Position numbers and translations under genes: made by a program. The notes under the pieces were generated by a model. It was not told the DNA's origin, did no database searches, and saw only the letters and a list, made by a program, of their open reading frames with translations. A DNA stretch of 55,646 bases from JACPYG01 sp038063015 (lineage in GTDB: Bacteria > Patescibacteriota > Minisyncoccia > Minisyncoccales > Staskawiczbacteraceae), in the NCBI GenBank assembly GCA_038063015.1, contig JBBTVX010000002.1, positions 1-55,646 of the forward strand. The letters are read 5' to 3'. The stretch's first letter is position 1; the number at the start of each line of letters is the position of its first letter. Positions 16,143 through 22,690 of the stretch are shown one piece after another.

Positions 16143-17510
16143 GTGGGCGCAGAGTCGCCTGCTGAATTTTCTGCAGAAGTCAACGAACAAGCTCAGGAGT
16201 TTGCAAAGCAGGCTAAAAATTTACGCATCAGCGCAAAAACGGCGGAGGATTACGATGAATTAACCAGATTATATAAGGAAATAGAAAAGTTATATTCGCC
16301 TCAAGAGTTGCCCCCATCTTTACAAGAACAATACGAAAGTCAAGTGGAAGTTTTAGAGAAAGCAGGCCTTTTGCGTAAACTGGAGTCGGGTAAGCTTGGA
16401 ATAGAGGGAATAGAGGGAATAGATGGTAAAGAATATCCTTTGCCTGCCCCAGAAGAAGTGGCCAAAAGAATGGAGGCAAACAAAGAATTAGTTGAAAGAA
16501 AACAAGAGCAAGGTTTTACAAGATTACTGTTGGTGCCGTTTGGGATGAAGTTGGACGACTTAATTGAGGCGTATAAACAAAGAATATTAGATCACAGCCA
16601 AAGGGGGAAATTATTTGCAACAAAAAAGGATTCGGGAGATCCTCCAACGCCGTTGGAATTAAACGAAAGCCAGCCCCTTTGGAAATGGGATGGGTATAAC
16701 AATGCCGATGCGACTGGCGAGCTTGTATACAATCCAAAAGAATTTTCTAAAAATCATAAAGGCAAAACAAAACAGGAAATTCTTGAGAAACAAGGCGGCT
16801 GGCAAGTGCTTTTAATTGAGGACATGTCAAACATTCCAAGAGAAGGAGGCGCAAAAACAAAAGGCGGCAGAACGCAAATAGACACGGGCGGGAGCTCAAT
16901 TAAGAAATATATTAAGCGAGGCGAAAACATCCCAAGCCCCGCAGAATATCTTAAAGCTCTAAACAAAGAGCCGGCGTATAATGGCGAGTCGGGGATGACG
17001 CCAGAAGAGCAGCTTACATATGCAATTTTACATTTAGAAGAAACAGATCAAGTTATTGACGATTATAGGGGCAACGGCAGCATCTCTTATCAGATAGGAG
17101 CATATTTTCCCTCTTCGGGCAATGCGCCGAACGCCTACTGGAACCGCGACAATCGCCAGGCCAACGTTGACAGGAACAATCCTGACAATCGCAATGACAA
17201 TTGCGGCGTTCGCCCCGCGGTGAGAGTTTATGATTACGAATTAACGGATTTTAGCCATCCTCCGAGCATTCTGCCCGCTTCGGCAAGTTTTGCTTGCGTT
17301 TGGAATATTTTTGTTTCATTCGCTATTTCAAGCTCTAAAAATAATCTTAGTTTGAGGATAGATGTTTCCAAGCGGCTGGATGCTTTAATCAAATATGCTG
17401 CCTTTAAGGGTTTGGGCGCATTTTTTGCCATAATGGTTTCTTGTAAAAGCGATAAAACACTATTTTCCAGGCTTTGGCCAAGCGAATATCTCCATCTTTT
17501 TTCAAGATGA
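16143..17510 (+). CDS. Truncated paralogue of the MoxR C-terminus, carrying the DGR template-like repeat
   Basis: The frame lacks any AAA+ domain. From about residue 60 to residue 360 it repeats the linker and CLec domain of the 12484-14790 protein, including a 472-nt identical block. The start is doubtful: GTG at 16143 is the first plausible codon, and the frame stays open upstream into the AbiEii gene. After GVRPAVR there is no stop as in the MoxR gene; about 95 further codons run antisense to the bAvd gene and are probably not meaningful. The CLec end is rich in AAC/AAT (Asn) and GAC codons, the signature of a DGR template. It may be a decayed duplicate kept as the template RNA source rather than a functional protein. 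Confidence 0.6.
   Translation: MGAESPAEFSAEVNEQAQEFAKQAKNLRISAKTAEDYDELTRLYKEIEKLYSPQELPPSLQEQYESQVEVLEKAGLLRKLESGKLGIEGIEGIDGKEYPLPAPEEVAKRMEANKELVERKQEQGFTRLLLVPFGMKLDDLIEAYKQRILDHSQRGKLFATKKDSGDPPTPLELNESQPLWKWDGYNNADATGELVYNPKEFSKNHKGKTKQEILEKQGGWQVLLIEDMSNIPREGGAKTKGGRTQIDTGGSSIKKYIKRGENIPSPAEYLKALNKEPAYNGESGMTPEEQLTYAILHLEETDQVIDDYRGNGSISYQIGAYFPSSGNAPNAYWNRDNRQANVDRNNPDNRNDNCGVRPAVRVYDYELTDFSHPPSILPASASFACVWNIFVSFAISSSKNNLSLRIDVSKRLDALIKYAAFKGLGAFFAIMVSCKSDKTLFSRLWPSEYLHLFSR
16528..16999 (+). repeat. 472-nt direct repeat, copy 2
   Basis: Identical by eye to 14087-14558 at a constant offset of 2441 bases. Confidence 0.9.
17112..17222 (+). other. Putative DGR template repeat (TR)
   Basis: The counterpart of the variable repeat at 14671-14781. 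It has A at ten of the eleven differing sites (17122, 17130, 17142, 17149, 17158, 17164, 17170, 17178, 17187, 17199). The exception is 17166, where it has G and the VR has A. It encodes eight or more Asn codons of AAY type. The bAvd accessory gene begins 12 bases away on the other strand. The single exception means it may be the template itself after drift or a close relative of the real template. Confidence 0.82.
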
Positions 17511-17542
17511 TTATTTATATCGATTGTAATTTTACAAAGCAT
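17234..17542 (-). CDS. avd: bAvd-family DGR accessory variability determinant (four-helix bundle)
   Basis: 102 aa from the ATG at 17542 (a TTG lies just before). HLEKRWRYSLGQSLENSVLSLL, the KASSRLETSILKLRLFLELE helix and the C-terminal AEAGRMLGGWLKS are the hallmarks of bAvd. bAvd forms a basic pentameric barrel that binds the DGR reverse transcriptase and template RNA during mutagenic retrohoming. The N-terminus is a little short for the family. It is transcribed toward the template repeat, opposite in direction to the target gene, which is unusual compared with the same-strand order of the Bordetella phage DGR. It shares a divergent upstream region with the PaaX-like gene. Confidence 0.85.
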   Translation of the reverse strand: MLCKITIDINNHLEKRWRYSLGQSLENSVLSLLQETIMAKNAPKPLKAAYLIKASSRLETSILKLRLFLELEIANETKIFQTQAKLAEAGRMLGGWLKSVNS

Positions 17543-17591
17543 CAAAACAAGAAGATAAAATGTACGACGTTTTTGATATTAGTAATAATGA

Positions 17592-17614
17592 TGCGTACGC
17601 ACACTTATTACCAA
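17592..17614. repeat. Direct repeat A, upstream copy (palindromic core)
   Basis: A 23-nt sequence starting with palindrome TGCGTACGCA (17592-17601) and ending ATTACCAA. An exact copy lies at 18251-18273 on the far side of the PaaX-like gene. It lies just upstream of the -10 and could also act as an operator. Confidence 0.85.
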
Positions 17615-17622
17615 ACACATGA

Positions 17623-17628
17623 TATAAT
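17623..17628 (+). promoter_or_regulatory. -10 element of the PaaX/Cas2-like gene (leaderless)
   Basis: TATAAT, seven bases before the ATG at 17636. The palindromic repeat A overlaps where the -35 would be, so autoregulation is plausible. Confidence 0.5.
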
Positions 17629-17635
17629 AAAATTA

Positions 17636-18196
17636 ATGAAAGCAGATGCCTCGAGAAAAATATTGGGATATTTAGTTTTAGCAGGAGCAGTGTCTGTTGC
17701 TGCCACTTCGCCATTTTTTCTTTATAAGCTGGCAAAACTTGTAGTTAAGGATTTAGAATATAAATCAAAATACGGGAAGAAACTTGATAATGCGTTCTAT
17801 TATTTAAAAAAGAAAGGCTATATTATAGTAGAAAAAGATGGGCACGACATTACTGTCGCGCCAACCCAAAAGGGAGCCAAGATGATGAAAAGATACCAAA
17901 TTTTGGAGCTTAAAGTTGAAGAACCTAAAAAATGGGATGGAAAAATCAGGGTTGTGGCTTTTGATATTCCAGACACCCAAAGAATCAAAAGAAATGCTTT
18001 TAGGCGAAAATTAAAAGAGTTGGGATTTTACTCATCGCAGAAAAGCGTGTGGCTTCATCCTTTTAATTGCAGAAAACAAATTCAGATTCTAAAAGATTTT
18101 TTCGGTTTTGATGATAAGCAGATTCATTTTTTTACTGCAGAGAGAATAGAGGACGAACGGCTGCTAAAAAGGATTAAAGACGTTTATAAAATATAA
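17636..18196 (+). CDS. PaaX-like / Cas2-fold domain protein, module A
   Basis: 186 aa from the ATG at 17636; the open frame before it overlaps bAvd antisense. A hydrophobic N-terminal segment (ILGYLVLAGAVSVAATSPFF) is followed by a winged-helix-like part (LDNAFYYLKKKGYIIVEKDGHDITVAPTQKG). The C-terminal ferredoxin-like domain has KIRVVAFDIPDTQRIKRNAFRR and QKSVWLHPF, as in PaaX C-termini and Cas2. Such genes are often auto-named Cas2, but no cas genes or array occur here. It is a paralogue of the 42965-43531 gene. A DNA-binding or nuclease role is inferred. It is bracketed by exact 23-nt direct repeats. Confidence 0.78.
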   Translation: MKADASRKILGYLVLAGAVSVAATSPFFLYKLAKLVVKDLEYKSKYGKKLDNAFYYLKKKGYIIVEKDGHDITVAPTQKGAKMMKRYQILELKVEEPKKWDGKIRVVAFDIPDTQRIKRNAFRRKLKELGFYSSQKSVWLHPFNCRKQIQILKDFFGFDDKQIHFFTAERIEDERLLKRIKDVYKI

Positions 18197-18250
18197 AAAT
18201 TCCTCCTTGTTTGAGTGATGGCCCGTTTATAAAGGAATTAGCAATAATTG

Positions 18251-18273
18251 TGCGTACGCACACTTATTACCAA
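18251..18273. repeat. Direct repeat A, downstream copy
   Basis: Exact copy of 17592-17614. Here the dyad extends to 14 bases (TGTGCGTACGCACA, 18249-18262). It lies 54 bases after the stop of the PaaX-like gene. Confidence 0.85.
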
Positions 18274-18380
18274 TATTACCAATTTAAGTTATTGTATTTT
18301 AAACTCAATATTTGGTTGGGTTTTTTTGGTTTAAATTATCCTTTGGTTTAAGTTATCCACAGGAAACAATTGACACGGTA

Positions 18381-18410
18381 TTGTAGAAATGTGCGAGGGG
18401 GGGGTATTAT
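18381..18410 (+). promoter_or_regulatory. Candidate promoter with a G8 tract in the spacer
   Basis: TTGTAG at 18381-18386, an 18-nt spacer ending in eight G residues (18397-18404), then TATTAT at 18405-18410. The start of the cysteine-rich gene follows at 18443. A better -35 (TTGACA, 18370-18375) exists but is 29 nt from the -10. A DnaA-box-like TTATCCACA lies at 18353-18361. Confidence 0.4.
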
Positions 18411-18442
18411 AAGTTAATAGTTAAAATTAAATTAAAAATTTT

Positions 18443-19135
18443 ATGAATCAAAAAATTAATAGAAAATTTATTCTACCCGTGCTATCTGTGATTTTATTAT
18501 TATTAATTGCAGTCTTTTTTGTAAGCGTTAATAAAACTAACTCAGTTTCTCTTAATGCCGGATTATCTGATTTTTTCTCTAAAGTGCTTGGACCGATCTT
18601 TAAGCCCCCTACAACCTCTCAATCGAGTTCCTCATCTAAGGTGGGATCTCCTATACCAGTACCAAAAACAGGAGGGTCCTATTGTTCTAAAGAAGAAAAT
18701 AAAGGACCCGATGGAAAAACTTATATAAAGTATACATGTGTTCCCGCTCTTACGTCTAGTAGACAATGTAATAATAATAATGATTGTTACGTTTATAAGC
18801 ACGCTCTTTGTTTTAAAGACAAATGTTATGTAGAAGGCGGAGTGGCGCTTAGTGACTGCGTTAATGATAGCGATTGCGCAGAAAAGAAATATAATACTTG
18901 TGAAAACAGCGGGCGTGGCTTTGTATGCACTTCAAATAGTGGTTTTGGAACCAATGAATGTTCTACAAATTCTGATTGTGAGATCAACCATACCTATACC
19001 GTTTGTTTGCCTATTGCTCCTCTACCGGGCAGTACAGTAAATTGGGTTTGTGCGAGGGCTCTTGGCAAGGCGAATAATCAATGCCAAAAAGCAGAGGATT
19101 GTGAAAATGTAGTTCTCCCATCAAATTTGAAATAA
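18443..19135 (+). CDS. Membrane-anchored cysteine-rich surface protein
   Basis: 230 aa, not a recognised family. The N-terminus has one strong hydrophobic segment after basic residues (MNQKINRKF then ILPVLSVILLLLIAVFFVSV), so it is a signal anchor. A Ser/Pro-rich linker (about 55-80) follows. The rest has four imperfect cysteine repeats of the form C-x(5)-C-x-many-C-x(4-9)-C (QCNNNNDC, DCVNDSDC, ECSTNSDC, QCQKAEDC). The extracellular domain is thus likely disulfide-bonded and may contact a host cell or matrix. The G8-containing promoter upstream suggests variable expression. Confidence 0.75.
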   Translation: MNQKINRKFILPVLSVILLLLIAVFFVSVNKTNSVSLNAGLSDFFSKVLGPIFKPPTTSQSSSSSKVGSPIPVPKTGGSYCSKEENKGPDGKTYIKYTCVPALTSSRQCNNNNDCYVYKHALCFKDKCYVEGGVALSDCVNDSDCAEKKYNTCENSGRGFVCTSNSGFGTNECSTNSDCEINHTYTVCLPIAPLPGSTVNWVCARALGKANNQCQKAEDCENVVLPSNLK

Positions 19136-19440
19136 ATAAAAATGATATTTTAGTCGAAACGCAAAAATTGTTGTCCGTGCCATTGCTTTTCTGTTTCGAC
19201 CCTGTTTCGACTCTTGACATAAATGTCAAGATAGAATAAGATTGATTTATATATAAAAAAGAAGTGGCCATTTTACTCTAGTTAAAATTGAATACCCCTG
19301 CCTAATTGTTTGTCCAAAAATATATCATAGAAAAAGAGGGCGGGGGAAATACCCTAAGTATGTTTAGGGTTTTTTATCGTTATAGAATAATAAGTAATTT
19401 TTTGCTGTCTCTATTATTTATTTTTTAATATTTTTTGTTT
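19136..19440 (+). promoter_or_regulatory. 305-nt rpoB upstream region: promoter, operator-like dyad and structured leader
   Basis: No gene is seen here. It holds three GTTTCGAC-type motifs (inverted copy 19153-19160; two direct copies near 19183-19211). A promoter is present: TTGACA 19214-19219, 17-nt spacer, TAAGAT 19237-19242. A perfect 18-nt dyad (CTTGACAT/ATGTCAAG, 19213-19230) covers the -35. A leader of about 190 nt contains a CCCCTGCC/GGCGGGG pairing (19295-19302 with 19339-19345) and a terminator-like hairpin. Confidence 0.6.
19351..19375 (+). terminator. Terminator/attenuator hairpin in the rpoBC leader
   Basis: ACCCTAA paired with TTAGGGT, followed by a T run, 66 bases before the rpoB ATG and downstream of the likely rpoBC promoter. 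It could therefore attenuate rather than simply end the upstream transcript. Confidence 0.5.
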
Positions 19441-22400
19441 ATGACAGGGACTATTCATAAAGTAAAAAACTTTTCAAAATCCAAACTCTCTTTTTCTATG
19501 CCTCATCTCTTAACGATGCAAAGGGAAACATGGGAGGATTTTTGGAAGGTAAGAGTCAAAGAACTTCTTTCTGAAATTTCTCCGATTATTGATTACACGG
19601 AAAAAGAATTTGAACTTTGGTTTTTGGATTATAAATTAGGCAGGCCAAACTATAAAAATGGTTTGGAGGCGAAAAAAAACAATGATAGCCTGGAAGCCGC
19701 TTTAAGAGTTAAGGTTAGGTTAGTCAATCGTAGAACTAAAGAAGTAAAAGAGCAGGAAGTTTTTATTGCCGATTTTCCCCTAATGACAGAAAGAGGAACT
19801 TTTGTTGTAAACGGAGTAGAAAGAGTTGTTGTTTCGCAGCTTATTCGTTCCCCCGGTGCATTTTTTACAGCAAGGTCGTTTCGCGGAAAAAATTATTTTG
19901 GGGCAAAAATTATTCCAAACAGAGGAGCCTGGTTAGAATTTGAAACCGAAGAGTCTGGTTTTATTGGAGTTAAAATAAATCGCAAGAGAAAGGTGCCCGC
20001 AACCACCCTACTTTTAGCTTTAGGTCTAGATACTATAGAAAAAGTTGAAAAAGAATTTAAAGATTTAGATAAAGGAGAAATACAATATATTAAGGAAACC
20101 CTAAAAAGAGACACCTGCAAAGACCAAAAAGAAGCCTTAGTGGAAATTTATAGACGTCTAAGGCCAGGAGATTTGGTTACTCCCGATACTGCCCAGGATT
20201 TAATTTTTAATATGTTTTTTAATTTTGACAGGTATGACTTGTCAAAAGTTGGCAGATGGAAAACGTGGCAACGGCTTCCAAATTTGGCTCCAGTCAAGAA
20301 AGACAAAGATGTCTCAAAAGACGATCGGATTTTAAAATTATCCGACATTATTGAGGTTGTAAAAGAAGTAATTCGTTTGAACAACAATCCCGACGCTAAA
20401 CCCGATCAGGTTGATCATTTAGGAAACAGAAGGGTGAGAACATTATCTGAACTTTTGCAAAACCGGCTAAGAGTGGGAATGATGAGAATGGAAAGAATAA
20501 TTAAAGACAAAATGTCTACATTAGACCCGCTTACTATAACCCCAATTCAGCTTATAAACCCAAGACCGTTAATGGCAGTAATCAAAGAATTTTATACTTC
20601 TTCTCAATTTTCCCAGTTTATGGATAATGAAAACCCTTTGGCAGAATTAGAGCACAAAAGGCGACTGACCACCACGGGACCAGGCGGATTGACAAGAGAG
20701 AGGGCTGGTTTTGAAGTAAGGGATGTGCAACCATCTCATTATGGGAGAATTTGTCCTATTGAAACGCCAGAAGGACCCAATGTTGGGTTAGTGGGCCATT
20801 TGGCTTCTTTTGCCAGAGTAAATCCGTATGGATTCATTGAAACACCATATTTTAAAGTAAAAAATGGAAAAATAACAGACGAAGTTCATTACCTTTCAGC
20901 GCAGGAAGAAGAAAGGTTTGTTATTATTACTGCTTCAGTTCCATTAGATGAAAATGGAAAGATACTTCCTGAAGTCCCGCCAGACAAAGTTGAGGCGAGG
21001 GTAAAAGGAGAGCCGGCCGAAACCGAAATTTCTAAAGTGGACTACGCTGATGTTTCTTCAAAGCAGTTTCTTTCTGTCGCGGCTTCTTTGATTCCATTCT
21101 TGCAAAATGACGACGCCTCAAGAGCCCTTATGGGGTCTAACATGCAACGTCAGTCGGTTCCGTTATTAAAACCGCAAGCTCCCTTAGTCGGCACTGGCGT
21201 TGAGAGAAATGTTGCTCATGATTCTGGCCAAGTAATATTGGCAAAATATCCGGGCGTAGTTAAAGAAGTGGATTCTCAACATATTAAGGCGTTGTATGAC
21301 CAGGGGTCTAAAAAAGTTGAGGAAAACTATGAACTTCAAACATTTATAAGAACTAACCAATATTCTTGTTTTCATCAAAGACCAATAGTTCAAAAAGGAG
21401 AGGAATTTAAAAAAGGAGATGTTTTAGCCGACGGCGCCGCTATCTCTGAAGGCAGACTGGCTTTAGGCAGAAATATTTTAGTTTGTTTTCTGCCATTAAG
21501 AGGCGGAGGGTTTGAGGATTCTATCACTATTTCAGAAAAATTAGTGAAAGAAGACGAGTTTACATCAATTCATATTGAAGATTTCACTTGCGATGTCAGA
21601 GAAACAAAATTGGGACCGGAAGTTACAACTTCTGATATTTCCAATGTTGGCGAGGAAAAGCTAAAGGATTTAGATGAAGAGGGAATAGTAAGAGTGGGGG
21701 CTGAAGTAGGTCCAAACGATATTTTAGTTGGAAAAATTTCTCCAAAAGGCGAGGCAGAGTTAACTCCAGAAGAAAGATTATTAAGGGCAATTTTTGGAGA
21801 AAAAGTAAAAGATGTTAAAGACAGCTCTTTAAGAATGGAGCATGGCAAGAGAGGAAAAGTAGTTAATGTAAAAATATTTTCACGCGACCTCGGGCACAAA
21901 TTAGAGCCCGGAGTTATAAAAAAAATTCAAGTTGAGATTGCCGAAACAAGAAAAGTAAAAGTTGGAGACAAATTAGTGGGAAGACACGGAAACAAAGGCG
22001 TTGTTTCCAAGATATTAGCAGAAGAAGAAATGCCATATTTAGCCGACGGCACTCCAATTGATTTAGTCTTGTCTCCTTTGTCTGTGCCGTCAAGAATGAA
22101 TATCGGCCAGATTTTAGAAACTCATCTCGGCTGGGCAGCTCATAAATTAAATTATATAGCGATATCACCATCGTTATTAGGAGCCAATAAAGAAGATATT
22201 AAAAAAGAATTGAAAGAAGCCGGACTTCCCGAATCGGGTCAGGTAACCTTATACGACGGCAAGACAGGCCTTCCTTTTCCAAGAAAAATTACCGTTGGTT
22301 ATATGTATATAATGAAGCTTATTCATATGGTTGATGATAAAGTTCACGCCAGATCAATTGGACCATACTCTTTAATTACTCAACAGCCGCTTGGCGGAAA

Positions 22401-22671
22401 AGCCCAGTTTGGAGGCCAGAGGTTTGGAGAAATGGAGGTTTGGGCATTGGAAGGATATGGCGTAGCTCATACTTTGCAGGAAATGTTGACCATTAAGTCC
22501 GACGACGTTATGGGCAGAGCCGCAACTTACGAAGCCATATTAAAAGGAGAGCCGATAAGAAATCCAAACATTCCTGCTTCGTTTAATCTTTTGGTTGCCG
22601 AATTAAAATCGCTTGGCTTGGCAGTTGAAGTTAAAGAAAAATTACGCCAGGAAAGAGACGAAAAAAAATAA
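19441..22671 (+). CDS. rpoB: DNA-directed RNA polymerase subunit beta
   Basis: 1076 aa, compact for RpoB, as in other CPR bacteria. I chose the ATG at 19441 over a TTG six bases upstream. Conserved blocks are visible: the rifampicin-region FMDNENPLAELEHKRRLTTTGPGGLTRERAGFEVRDVQPSHYGRICPIETPEGPN, the RQSVPLLKPQAPLVGTG segment, KVGDKLVGRHGNKG and the C-terminal GGKAQFGGQRFGEMEVWALEGYG. The leading subunit of transcription, cotranscribed with rpoC (19 bases apart). A structured leader precedes it. Confidence 0.98.
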   Translation: MTGTIHKVKNFSKSKLSFSMPHLLTMQRETWEDFWKVRVKELLSEISPIIDYTEKEFELWFLDYKLGRPNYKNGLEAKKNNDSLEAALRVKVRLVNRRTKEVKEQEVFIADFPLMTERGTFVVNGVERVVVSQLIRSPGAFFTARSFRGKNYFGAKIIPNRGAWLEFETEESGFIGVKINRKRKVPATTLLLALGLDTIEKVEKEFKDLDKGEIQYIKETLKRDTCKDQKEALVEIYRRLRPGDLVTPDTAQDLIFNMFFNFDRYDLSKVGRWKTWQRLPNLAPVKKDKDVSKDDRILKLSDIIEVVKEVIRLNNNPDAKPDQVDHLGNRRVRTLSELLQNRLRVGMMRMERIIKDKMSTLDPLTITPIQLINPRPLMAVIKEFYTSSQFSQFMDNENPLAELEHKRRLTTTGPGGLTRERAGFEVRDVQPSHYGRICPIETPEGPNVGLVGHLASFARVNPYGFIETPYFKVKNGKITDEVHYLSAQEEERFVIITASVPLDENGKILPEVPPDKVEARVKGEPAETEISKVDYADVSSKQFLSVAASLIPFLQNDDASRALMGSNMQRQSVPLLKPQAPLVGTGVERNVAHDSGQVILAKYPGVVKEVDSQHIKALYDQGSKKVEENYELQTFIRTNQYSCFHQRPIVQKGEEFKKGDVLADGAAISEGRLALGRNILVCFLPLRGGGFEDSITISEKLVKEDEFTSIHIEDFTCDVRETKLGPEVTTSDISNVGEEKLKDLDEEGIVRVGAEVGPNDILVGKISPKGEAELTPEERLLRAIFGEKVKDVKDSSLRMEHGKRGKVVNVKIFSRDLGHKLEPGVIKKIQVEIAETRKVKVGDKLVGRHGNKGVVSKILAEEEMPYLADGTPIDLVLSPLSVPSRMNIGQILETHLGWAAHKLNYIAISPSLLGANKEDIKKELKEAGLPESGQVTLYDGKTGLPFPRKITVGYMYIMKLIHMVDDKVHARSIGPYSLITQQPLGGKAQFGGQRFGEMEVWALEGYGVAHTLQEMLTIKSDDVMGRAATYEAILKGEPIRNPNIPASFNLLVAELKSLGLAVEVKEKLRQERDEKK

Positions 22672-22690
22672 TTTTAAACTTTTTAAACCT

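Noticed and set aside
17225..17510. C-terminal tail of the truncated MoxR paralogue as real protein
   Set aside because: It is the antisense of the bAvd gene, which has clear family motifs; the tail shows none.
17636..18196. Annotation as CRISPR Cas2
   Set aside because: The C-terminal fold is Cas2/PaaX-like, but no cas1, other cas genes or CRISPR array are in the window, and the N-terminal part is winged-helix-like or hydrophobic.
17592..18273. A degenerate two-repeat CRISPR array
   Set aside because: The two copies are 659 bp apart with a gene between them; there is no spacer-length periodicity.
18353..18361. Replication origin from a DnaA box (TTATCCACA)
   Set aside because: Only one good box is seen and dnaA/dnaN are absent; chance or a binding site for another protein is likelier.
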